Shown one piece after another: positions 15,763-22,819 of a stretch of DNA of 24,399 nucleotides (position 1 is the stretch's first letter; each line of letters starts with the position of its first letter). Under the pieces are notes generated by a model. The model worked only from the letters and a program-made list of their open reading frames with translations, was not told the DNA's origin and made no database searches. Made by a program: the position numbers and the translations under genes. Source of the DNA: an uncultured Corynebacterium sp. GTDB taxonomy: Bacteria; Actinomycetota; Actinomycetes; Mycobacteriales; Mycobacteriaceae. Location of the stretch: assembly GCF_946222985.1 (NCBI RefSeq), contig NZ_CAMIFY010000043.1, forward strand, positions 1 to 24,399, given 5' to 3'.

Positions 15763-16662
15763 ATGACCACCCACACCGGCGATCCCGCCATTCGCTTCGA
15801 GGGCATCTCCAAGTCGTATGGCGACGGCCCACCGGCCGTCGACGGCGTCGACCTGGACATCCGCGGCAACGCCGTCACCGTCCTGGTCGGTTCGTCCGGC
15901 TGCGGCAAGACGACGCTGCTGCGCATGATCAACCGCATGGTCGAGCCGACGTCGGGCCGCGTGCTCGTCGGCGGCGAGGACATCGCCGACAAGGACCCCG
16001 TGCAACTGCGCCGCGGCATCGGCTACGTCATGCAGAACGGCGGCCTGCTGCCGCACCGGACGGTGGCCGACAACGTCGGCACGGTCCCGCGCCTCAACGG
16101 CGTCTCCCGCAAGGACGCCCGCTCCCGGGCGATGGAGCTCATCGAGCTCGTCGGCCTGGACACCGCGGTGGCCGACCGGTACCCCGCACAGTTGTCCGGC
16201 GGCCAGCAGCAGCGCGTCGGCGTCGCCCGCGCCTTGGCCGCCGACTCCGGCATCCTGCTGATGGACGAGCCCTTCGCCGCGGTCGACCCGATCGTGCGCC
16301 GCGGACTGCAGGCCGAGGTCACCCGGCTGCAAGCCGAGCTCGACGTGACCATCGTCTTCGTCACCCACGACATCTCCGAGGCCCTGCATCTCGGCGACGA
16401 GGTCGTGTTGCTCGGGCGCGGCGGTCGCATCGCCCAGCAGTGCCCGCCGTGGGAGTTGATCGAAAAGCCCGCCGACGATTTCGTCCGCGACTTCATCGAC
16501 GCCGATTCCCGCCGCCTGCGCATCGACGGCGACCGGGTGCTCGACGCCCGCGGCCGCGTCGCCGGCGTTCTGGGTGACTCCGGAAATGCGGCGAACCCCG
16601 GTGACCCCGCCAGCTCTGCGGACCCCGTCGATTCCCGTGACCCGTCGGAGCGTTCGCGATGA
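15763..16662 (+). CDS. proV: Glycine betaine/choline-type ABC transporter ATPase (ProV/OpuCA)
   Basis: A 299-residue ATPase of the quaternary-amine uptake family. Walker A is GSSGCGKTT (43-51), Q-loop Q91, ABC signature LSGGQQQ (144-150), Walker B ILLMDEP (164-170) and H-loop H202. It drives uptake of osmoprotectants with the two permeases encoded next. No CBS domains are visible after the ATPase; OpuCA and OpuAA usually carry them for osmosensing. Instead there is a short Asp/Pro/Ser-rich tail (about 268-299). First gene of a four-gene operon; its stop overlaps the next start (ATGA). Substrate (betaine, carnitine, choline) cannot be fixed from sequence. Confidence 0.9.
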   Translation: MTTHTGDPAIRFEGISKSYGDGPPAVDGVDLDIRGNAVTVLVGSSGCGKTTLLRMINRMVEPTSGRVLVGGEDIADKDPVQLRRGIGYVMQNGGLLPHRTVADNVGTVPRLNGVSRKDARSRAMELIELVGLDTAVADRYPAQLSGGQQQRVGVARALAADSGILLMDEPFAAVDPIVRRGLQAEVTRLQAELDVTIVFVTHDISEALHLGDEVVLLGRGGRIAQQCPPWELIEKPADDFVRDFIDADSRRLRIDGDRVLDARGRVAGVLGDSGNAANPGDPASSADPVDSRDPSERSR

Positions 16663-17420
16663 TCCGCTGGTCCTGGTTCGCCGAGAATTCGGCGCAGATC
16701 TTCGAGCTGACGTGGGCCCACGTGTGGCTGTCTATCCCGCCGATCATCGCCGCGGTGCTCATTTCGGTGCCGCTGGGATTCGTGGCGTCGCGTCGTCAAG
16801 CGATCCGCGGCGCCATCGTCGGGGGCGCGGGACTGATGTACGCGATCCCATCGCTGGCGTTGTTCGTGATGTTGCCGCTGGTGCTGGGCACGTCGGTGCT
16901 CTCGCCGCTCAATGTGCAGGTCGCCCTGGCCGCCTACGGCGTGGCGTTGATGACCCGCACCGCGGCGGACGCCTTCGGGTCCGTGCCGGCCGACGCCCGT
17001 GACGCGGCGAAGTCGATGGGCTACCCGGCCTGGCGACGCGTCGCGACCGTGGAGCTGCCGCTGGCCGGGCCGGTGCTGCTCGCCGGCGCGCGCGTGGTCT
17101 CCGCGTCGACGGTGTCGCTGGTCAGCGTCGGTTCGCTGGTCGGCGTGCACGGACTCGGGTACTTCTTCACCGACGGTTTCAACCGCAGCTTTCCGACAGA
17201 GATCCTCGCCGGCGTCATCGGCACCGCCGTCGTCGCCCTGATCTTCGACCTGGTGCTCGTGGCGCTGGGCAAGCTGCTCATGCCGTGGACGAGGTCGGGT
17301 GTCGGGCGGAAGTCGGGGCGGAAGTCGGGACGCGAGTCGGGACGGAAACCCGACGGGAACAAGGCCGGGACCGATGAGCCCGGAGCCGACGAGAGCGACA
17401 AGCTGGAGGTGGCGTCATGA
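16659..17420 (+). CDS. proW: Compatible-solute ABC transporter permease 1 (ProW-type)
   Basis: A 253-residue inner-membrane permease with about six TMs and the coupling-loop EAA-like region (DARDAAKSMGYPAWRRVATVEL in two parts around residues 112-133). It forms a heterodimeric channel with the next gene product. Start ATG overlaps the proV stop by 4 nt. The cytosolic C-terminal tail (from about residue 209) is unusual: four in-frame 12-nt tandem units (17301-17348) encode VGRK SGRK SGRE SGRK (215-230), then an acidic stretch. Typical family members end soon after the last TM. Confidence 0.88.
   Translation: MIRWSWFAENSAQIFELTWAHVWLSIPPIIAAVLISVPLGFVASRRQAIRGAIVGGAGLMYAIPSLALFVMLPLVLGTSVLSPLNVQVALAAYGVALMTRTAADAFGSVPADARDAAKSMGYPAWRRVATVELPLAGPVLLAGARVVSASTVSLVSVGSLVGVHGLGYFFTDGFNRSFPTEILAGVIGTAVVALIFDLVLVALGKLLMPWTRSGVGRKSGRKSGRESGRKPDGNKAGTDEPGADESDKLEVAS
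17301..17348 (+). repeat. 12-nt tandem repeat (x4) coding SGRK in ProW tail
   Basis: Four units of the type TCGGGRCGGAAG, in frame and slightly diverged (first unit GTC in place of TCG; third encodes SGRE). They make a basic cytosolic tail and are prone to copy-number change between strains. Confidence 0.75.
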
Positions 17421-18154
17421 GCATCTCCGTTTTCGCGGCCGAATCGGCGGCTGAATCGGCGTCCGACGCGGGCGTCGTTTCGCAGGCCTGGACGTGGCTG
17501 ACCTCCGGTGACTCGTGGTCGGGCGACGGCGGCATCGGCGCCCGGATCCTCGAGCATCTGGGGTACTCGCTGCTGGCCATCGCCATCGCCGCCGTGATCG
17601 GCATCGCGTTGGGCGTCGTGGTCGGGCACACCGGCCGCGGGCAGACCGCGGTGCTGGGAGCCTCGGGCATTCTCCGCGCGATGCCGTCGCTGGGCCTGCT
17701 GACCTTCCTGGCCCTGATCATCCCGGCGGGCGTGACCCTGCCGCTGATCCCCGCGACGATCGTGCTGGTCATCCTCGCGGTGCCGCCCATCCTCGCCGCG
17801 ACGGCGTCCGGATTCCGGTCCATCGACCGTTCCGTCATCGACGCGGCCTACGCGATGGGCCATTCCACCAACCAGGTCATCGGCCGCGTGGAGTTCCCGC
17901 TGGCCATGCCGGTGCTCATCGGCGGGCTGCGCTCGGCGTGGCTGCAGGTGCTGGCCACGGCCACCATCGCCGCCTACCTGGGCCTCGGCGGCCTCGGCCG
18001 GTTCCTGCTCGATTCCCTGGCGGTGCGCGATTACGGCGTGATGCTCGGCGCGGCGGTGCTCGTCGCCGGTCTGGCCCTGATCACGGACCTGGCGTTCACC
18101 GTCGCCGAAAAGCTGCTGGCACCCGCCGGCGCACGCACCGGAGGTGCCCGATGA
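17417..18154 (+). CDS. proZ: Compatible-solute ABC transporter permease 2 (ProZ-type)
   Basis: A 245-residue second permease of the same transporter. About six TMs follow an N-terminal amphipathic stretch. The coupling-loop motif reads IDAAYAMGHSTNQVIGRVEFPLA (in the middle of the protein), and AAYLGLGGLGRFL is the typical late permease motif. ATG overlaps the proW stop (ATGA) and is preceded by GGAGGT at 17405-17410. The downstream proX start again overlaps its stop. Assignment as ProZ rather than ProW is by operon position. Confidence 0.9.
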   Translation: MSISVFAAESAAESASDAGVVSQAWTWLTSGDSWSGDGGIGARILEHLGYSLLAIAIAAVIGIALGVVVGHTGRGQTAVLGASGILRAMPSLGLLTFLALIIPAGVTLPLIPATIVLVILAVPPILAATASGFRSIDRSVIDAAYAMGHSTNQVIGRVEFPLAMPVLIGGLRSAWLQVLATATIAAYLGLGGLGRFLLDSLAVRDYGVMLGAAVLVAGLALITDLAFTVAEKLLAPAGARTGGAR

Positions 18155-19131
18155 AGCACGGCAGTCGCAACCACGGGATCTCCGGTCGGCTCAGCCGCCG
18201 GTCGTTCCTGCGCGGGGCCGCCGCGGCCACCGCGGCGGCGGGGTTGGCGGGCCTGTCGGCCTGCGCCCTCGACCCCGCCAACCCGGCCAATCGCGCCGCG
18301 GGCCAGATCCGCGTCGGCTCGGCCATGTTCCCCGAGTCGGAGATCATCGCCCGCATCTGGGCCCACGCGCTGTCCGACGCCGGCCACGACGTGGAGGTCG
18401 TGCCGCAGATCGGCGCCCGCGACGTCTACCTCGCCGCGCTGCAGGAGGGTTCGGTCGACCTCGTGCCCGAGTATTCCGGCAACCTCGCCTCCTACTTCGG
18501 CGACGTGCCCTCCGGCGCGGATCCGGCCGGGGTGCTCGACGCCCTCGACGCGAACCTGCCGCAGGACCTGGAGGCCCTCGCACCGGCCGAGGCCGAGTCG
18601 AAGGACGCCTACCGCGTGCTGCGCACCGTCGCCGACGAGCACGGCCTGGCCAGCCTCGCGGACCTGCCGGCGCTGGCCGACGCCCTCGGCGGCATCCGCA
18701 TCGGCGGCTCCCCGGAGTTGGCGCAGCAGCCCTACGGCCCCGACGGGCTCGCGGAGGTCTACGGCGTCGACCCGGCGGCGATGGAGATGGTCGTCTACGG
18801 CGATTCCGGCGGCCCGTTGACCATCCGCGCCCTGGCCGACGGCGCCGTGGACATCGCCGACATCTACACCACCACGCCGCTGCGCGATCCGTCCGGCGGG
18901 CCCGTCGACGTCGTCACGCTGGAGGACCCGAAGCAGCTCATCCCGGCGCAGAACGTCGTGGCGCTGGCCCGCCGGGACGTGCTCGACGACTCCGCCCGCC
19001 GCGCCCTCGAGGCCGTCGCCGCCCGCATGACGACCGACGACCTCACCGCGATGAACGAGCGCGCCTCCGGCGACGAGAAGGCCGGGGCCGACCTGATCGC
19101 CCGGGATTGGCTGGCGGCCGGGGCGTCGTAG
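18151..19131 (+). CDS. proX: Substrate-binding lipoprotein of the compatible-solute transporter (ProX/OpuCC), Tat-type
   Basis: A 326-residue OpuAC-type periplasmic binding protein. Its N-terminus has a twin-arginine motif SRRSFLR (15-21), a hydrophobic Ala-rich stretch and a lipobox LSAC with C38, so it should be Tat-exported and lipid-anchored. The mature part has GSAMFPESEIIARIW, VPQIGARDVYLAAL, LVPEYSGNLASYFG and VALARRDVL, all typical of glycine betaine/choline/carnitine binders. A longer in-frame reading from 17515 is the shadow of proZ; the true start is ATG 18151, overlapping the proZ stop and preceded by GGAGG (18140-18144). The binding gene is last in the operon, whereas M. tuberculosis has proX first as I recall. 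Confidence 0.9.
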   Translation: MKHGSRNHGISGRLSRRSFLRGAAAATAAAGLAGLSACALDPANPANRAAGQIRVGSAMFPESEIIARIWAHALSDAGHDVEVVPQIGARDVYLAALQEGSVDLVPEYSGNLASYFGDVPSGADPAGVLDALDANLPQDLEALAPAEAESKDAYRVLRTVADEHGLASLADLPALADALGGIRIGGSPELAQQPYGPDGLAEVYGVDPAAMEMVVYGDSGGPLTIRALADGAVDIADIYTTTPLRDPSGGPVDVVTLEDPKQLIPAQNVVALARRDVLDDSARRALEAVAARMTTDDLTAMNERASGDEKAGADLIARDWLAAGAS

Positions 19132-19132
19132 A

Positions 19133-19155
19133 GCGCGCCGACTCGCGGGGCGCGC
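19133..19155. other. Hairpin after proX, possible weak terminator
   Basis: GCGCGCC/GGCGCGC arms (7 bp) with a 9-nt loop immediately after the proX stop. There is no T-tract, so termination efficiency is doubtful. It overlaps the region expected for the ugd -35. Confidence 0.4.
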
Positions 19156-19165
19156 CAACGTATCT

Positions 19166-19171
19166 CATACT
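19166..19171 (+). promoter_or_regulatory. -10 element of ugd (leaderless)
   Basis: CATACT, 7 nt before the ATG at 19179, 4 of 6 match to TATAAT; no convincing ribosome site. Fits a leaderless start at the first of two nearby ATGs. Confidence 0.45.
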
Positions 19172-19178
19172 GAGCGGT

Positions 19179-20528
19179 ATGCGTATGACCGTCATCGGAA
19201 CCGGATATCTGGGTGCGACCCATGCAGCGTGCATGGCCGAGTTGGGGCACGAGGTGCTGGGCGTGGACGTCGATCCCGCCAAGATCGACGCCCTGTCCGA
19301 GGGGCGGGTGCCGTTCTACGAGCCGGGGCTGCCGGAGTTGTTGCGCAAGCACGTCGATTCCGGGGCACTGCGCTTCACGACGGACTACGACGAGGCCGCC
19401 GACTTCGCCCAGCTGCATTTCGTCGGCGTGGGCACTCCCCAGATCAAGGGGTCCAACGCCGCCGACGTGCGCTACGTCGACGCGGTCATCGACGAGTTGG
19501 CGGCGCGCGTCACCGGCGATCACGTGATCCTGGGCAAGTCGACCGTGCCGGTGGGCACAGCCTCGCGCCTGCAGGAGCGCGCCGATGCGGCCATCGCCGA
19601 GCGTTCCGGTGCCGCCGGCGCGGAGCCGGTGGCGACCATCGACCTGGCGTGGAACCCGGAGTTCCTGCGCGAGGGCCACGCGGTGAAGGACACCCTGGAT
19701 CCCGACCGCATGGTGCTGGGCATCGGCGAGGGCTCCACCCGCGCCGAGGCCGCCGTGCGCGAGTGCTTCGGGCCGATCCTCGATCGGGGCACGCCGATGA
19801 TCGTCACCGACCTGCCGACCTCGGAGCTGGTCAAGGTGTCGGCCAACGCGTTCCTGGCCACGAAGATCTCGTTCATCAACGCGGTGTCCGAGATCTGCGA
19901 GACCACCGGTGCCGACGTCACGGTGCTCGCCGACGCCATCGGCATGGACCCGCGCATCGGGCGCCGGTTCCTCAACGCCGGCCTCGGTTTCGGCGGCGGT
20001 TGCCTGCCCAAGGACATCCGGGCGTTCATGGCGCGCGCCGGCGAGCTCGGCGCCGATCAGGCGATGACGTTCCTGCGCGAGGTCGACGCGATCAACATGC
20101 GCCGCCGCGAAAAGTGCGTCGGCCTGGTCAAGGACGCCTTCGGCGGTCTGCCGCTGGGCCGTCAGGTCGCGGTGCTCGGTGCGGCGTTCAAGCCGAACTC
20201 CGACGACGTCCGCGATTCCCCGGCGTTGTCCATCGCCGGTTCGCTGTCGCTGGCCGGCGCGTCGGTGCGCGTCTACGACCCGCAGGCGATGAACAACGCC
20301 CGCGCGTTGTTCCCGACGCTGGATTACCGCGATTCGGTCGAGGACGTCCTCGACGGCGCGGAGATCGTCGTGGTGGCCACGGAGTGGGAGGAGTTCCGCA
20401 ACCTCGATCCCGTCGCCGCCGGTGACCTCGTCGCCGACAAGAAGCTCATCGACGGCCGCAACTGCCTGCCCGTGGAGAAGTGGCGCGAGGCCGGCTGGGA
20501 CGTCAACTGCCTGGGCCGGGGCAAGTAG
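19179..20528 (+). CDS. ugd: UDP-glucose 6-dehydrogenase
   Basis: Oxidises UDP-glucose to UDP-glucuronate with two NAD+, supplying glucuronate for envelope glycolipids such as glucuronosyl diacylglycerol. The 449-residue protein begins MRMTVIGTGYLG with the Rossmann loop GTGYLG (7-12). It has KSTVPVGTA, NPEFLREGHAVKDTLDPDRM, catalytic K219 in SELVKVSANAF, catalytic C275 in GFGGGCLPKD, and FKPNSDDVRDSPAL. Length is normal for the family. The start is ATG 19179; a second ATG two codons on is less likely because the first fits the leaderless promoter spacing and the family N-terminus. An in-frame upstream reading from 18144 is only a shadow of proX. Convergent with the repair gene. Confidence 0.95.
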   Translation: MRMTVIGTGYLGATHAACMAELGHEVLGVDVDPAKIDALSEGRVPFYEPGLPELLRKHVDSGALRFTTDYDEAADFAQLHFVGVGTPQIKGSNAADVRYVDAVIDELAARVTGDHVILGKSTVPVGTASRLQERADAAIAERSGAAGAEPVATIDLAWNPEFLREGHAVKDTLDPDRMVLGIGEGSTRAEAAVRECFGPILDRGTPMIVTDLPTSELVKVSANAFLATKISFINAVSEICETTGADVTVLADAIGMDPRIGRRFLNAGLGFGGGCLPKDIRAFMARAGELGADQAMTFLREVDAINMRRREKCVGLVKDAFGGLPLGRQVAVLGAAFKPNSDDVRDSPALSIAGSLSLAGASVRVYDPQAMNNARALFPTLDYRDSVEDVLDGAEIVVVATEWEEFRNLDPVAAGDLVADKKLIDGRNCLPVEKWREAGWDVNCLGRGK

Positions 20529-20546
20529 GGCGGTCGCACCCCGCCC
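20528..20546. terminator. Candidate bidirectional terminator between ugd and repair gene
   Basis: GGGCGG/CCGCCC stem with a 7-nt loop right at the ugd stop. GC-rich but without T-tracts on either side; only a weak candidate in a 54-nt convergent spacer. Confidence 0.3.
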
Positions 20547-20582
20547 CACCTCCGCCCGACACGTCTGCTTCGCCCGGCACTC

Positions 20583-21266
20583 CTACAGCCGCTTCGCCGC
20601 TTCCCTCCGCGACAGCGGTGACAGTTCGGGCGTCGCGTCGAGGTAGGCCCGCACCCAGTCGGGGTCGGTGGTCGAGTAGTCGCGCAGCGCCCAGCCGATG
20701 GCCTTGCGGATGAAGAATTCGCCGTCGCCCAGGTTCGGTTCGATGACGTCGGCGAGCAGCCCGGCGTCGGTGGCGTCCTTCGCCTGCAGTTGGTGGAGGA
20801 TGGCGTAGCGGCGCACCCACATGTCGTCGTCGCGCGCCCAGGCCCGCATGCGCGCGTCTTCGCCGGCGCGGTCGCAGTCGCGGACGGCCAGCTGCACCCG
20901 CACGAGGTCGTCGACCAGGTCCCACCATGCGCCGGTGATGACCATGTGCCGGACGAGGTCCATCATTTCCGGGCCCACGAATCGCTTGACGACGGGCGCA
21001 CGCAGCAGCACGATCGCCGCCCTGCGCTCTTCGCGATTGCGGGCCCCGTCCCACAGCGTGCGCGCGGCCTCGGCGACCTGGTCGGCGGAGGTGAACCCGG
21101 CGTCGTCGGCGGCGGCGCGGGTGATGCGCCGGACGTCGGGCACGCGGACGCCGAGCATCGGCTCATCGGTCTTGAGGTACGCCGCCTGACCGGCGGCGCG
21201 CTCCGGATCGGCCAGCGGCGCCAACCCTTCGCGGACGGCCGCGATGAACGCGTGCGCGGGGGTCAC
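20583..21266 (-). CDS. DNA alkylation-repair HEAT-repeat protein (AlkD-like)
   Basis: A 227-residue all-helical protein of the DNA alkylation repair (AlkC/AlkD) superfamily, glycosylases that remove 3-methyl- or 7-methylpurines. Recognisable are LGVRVPDVRRITR (38-50), AGAWWDLVDD-like segment TGAWWDLVDD (111-120), DDDMWVRRYAILHQL (146-160) and FIRKAIGWALRDYSTTDPDW (185-204). The GTG start at 21266 overlaps the YibE/F stop codon (GTGA), implying translational coupling. The much longer in-frame reading up to 22547 is a shadow of the YibE/F gene. W114 and D116 are candidate active-site residues by analogy to AlkD; this is not proven. Confidence 0.85.
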   Translation of the reverse strand: MTPAHAFIAAVREGLAPLADPERAAGQAAYLKTDEPMLGVRVPDVRRITRAAADDAGFTSADQVAEAARTLWDGARNREERRAAIVLLRAPVVKRFVGPEMMDLVRHMVITGAWWDLVDDLVRVQLAVRDCDRAGEDARMRAWARDDDMWVRRYAILHQLQAKDATDAGLLADVIEPNLGDGEFFIRKAIGWALRDYSTTDPDWVRAYLDATPELSPLSRREAAKRL

Positions 21267-22804
21267 GGGAAGCGGACCCGACCGGCGGGCGAGGACGGGC
21301 CGGTCGGGCCCGTCGGCCCGGTGTCGTCGCGCCGGGCGGGGGCCTCGCGGCGTGGCCTCGTGGTCACCGCGGGCGTCTTCCCGGGTGCCTCCGTGGCCGA
21401 CTGCTTCATCATCTGCTTGCTCGTAGACGGCGTCGCCACCTGCGCGGTCACCGCCGCGATGGCCGTCGTGATCGGCACGGCCAGGGTCAGGCCGAGCGCG
21501 CCGATGGCCGAGCGCAGCAACTCCGTGGCGACGATGTCGGAAGTGAGCACCTGCATCAACGGCCGATCGGCGACGGCGAGCAGCAGGGTCATCGGCAGGG
21601 ACGCGCCGACGTAGGCGAGCACCAGCGTGTAGACCATCGACGCGATGTGATCGCGGCCCACCCGCATCGCCGAGGTGAACAGGTCGACCGGGCTCGCCTC
21701 CGGGTCGGCCTCGGCCAGTTCGGTGACGGTGGAGGCCTGCGCGATGGTGACGTCGTTGAGCACGCCGAGGGCGCCGACGATGAACCCGGCGAGCATGAGG
21801 CCGGTGACGCTGACGGCGGGCAGGTGCAGCTGGATGAGCAGATTCGACTCGTCGGCCAAACCGCGCAGGTCCGCCCCGGAAATCGCCAGATGCGCCAGAC
21901 CGGCCGACGCCGCCAACGACGTCAACGTCCCGCCGAGCGCCGCGGCCGACTTCCAGTTGACGCCGTGGACGAGCATCATCACCGGAAAGAGCACGACGGC
22001 GCCGGTGACCAGCGCCAGCGCGATCGGCGGGCCGCCGCGCAGCAGCGCGGGGATGAGGAACGCGGCGACGACGCCGAGCGTGAGTACCAGGCCTGCGATC
22101 GCGCGGACGCCGCGCCAGGCGGCGACCGCGGCGATCGCCAGGGCCGTCACCGCCAGCCACGCCCACACGGGGATGGTGCGGTCGATGTCGAGGAACGCGT
22201 AGCGCGACTGGCCGTCGCCCATCGCGTGCGACGTCAGGTGGATCGACGTGCCCTCCGACAGCTCGGGGTCGCCGGGCTGGCCGGACATCTCCAGCAGCGT
22301 GCGCCGGCCTTCGTCGGGGCCGCCCGTGATGTCGATGATGACCAGGTCGCATTCCCGGGCCGCGGGTGCGGCCGCGCCGGGAGTCCCGGGAGCGGCGGGC
22401 TGGGCCCCGGCACCCGGCGCCGCGGGTTGGGCGGGCGCGGGCGCGCCGGGCACACCCGGCGCTGCACCCGGCACTGAACTTGAACCCGTCGCTGCCGCGG
22501 GACGCGGCGCACCGTCGAAGACGCCGCCGACGTCGGGCGAGCCGCACGTCCCGGTCGTCACCCCGGCGACGTCACCGGGCACCGAGTCGGCGGCCATCGT
22601 CTGCGACTGCCGGAACCCCGGCCCCGGCTCGGGGGCGTCGCCGCGCGGCCACAGCACCGCCAACCCCGCCACCGCCGCGATCGCGGCCACGGCGAGGAAC
22701 CCCGCCAGGATCCGCCGCGCCAGCGTGGCGAGGTCGGAGGGGGCGGAGGGTGCGGCCGCGCCGTCGTCACGCAAGGAACCGGAATCGTTCGAATGGCGTC
22801 CCAT
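21263..22804 (-). CDS. YibE/F-family membrane protein
   Basis: A 513-residue polytopic protein of unknown function. TM1 (about 31-52) leads to an extracytoplasmic segment with a Pro/Ala/Gly-rich stretch (about 100-150) and a small domain (CDLVIIDITGGPDEGRRTLL). Seven further TMs follow, with family-typical VHGVNWKSAAALGGTL and GFIVGALGVLNDVTIAQASTV. The C-terminal tail is basic and contains GPTGPTGP. ATG at 22804 with AGGAAGG overlapping the alaT stop 15 nt upstream. Sits in an operon between alaT and the repair gene. Some family members are called putative transport proteins, but no activity is established to my knowledge. Confidence 0.85.
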   Translation of the reverse strand: MGRHSNDSGSLRDDGAAAPSAPSDLATLARRILAGFLAVAAIAAVAGLAVLWPRGDAPEPGPGFRQSQTMAADSVPGDVAGVTTGTCGSPDVGGVFDGAPRPAAATGSSSVPGAAPGVPGAPAPAQPAAPGAGAQPAAPGTPGAAAPAARECDLVIIDITGGPDEGRRTLLEMSGQPGDPELSEGTSIHLTSHAMGDGQSRYAFLDIDRTIPVWAWLAVTALAIAAVAAWRGVRAIAGLVLTLGVVAAFLIPALLRGGPPIALALVTGAVVLFPVMMLVHGVNWKSAAALGGTLTSLAASAGLAHLAISGADLRGLADESNLLIQLHLPAVSVTGLMLAGFIVGALGVLNDVTIAQASTVTELAEADPEASPVDLFTSAMRVGRDHIASMVYTLVLAYVGASLPMTLLLAVADRPLMQVLTSDIVATELLRSAIGALGLTLAVPITTAIAAVTAQVATPSTSKQMMKQSATEAPGKTPAVTTRPRREAPARRDDTGPTGPTGPSSPAGRVRFP

Positions 22805-22819
22805 GCCGGTCGGCCCTTC

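Noticed and set aside
17515..18150. N-terminal extension of proX in frame
   Set aside because: Reads across proZ in another frame; the ATG at 18151 has a ribosome site, a Tat signal and a lipobox right after it.
21267..22547. N-terminal extension of the alkylation-repair protein in frame
   Set aside because: Arg/Gly-rich shadow of the YibE/F gene; the GTGA overlap gives a better start.
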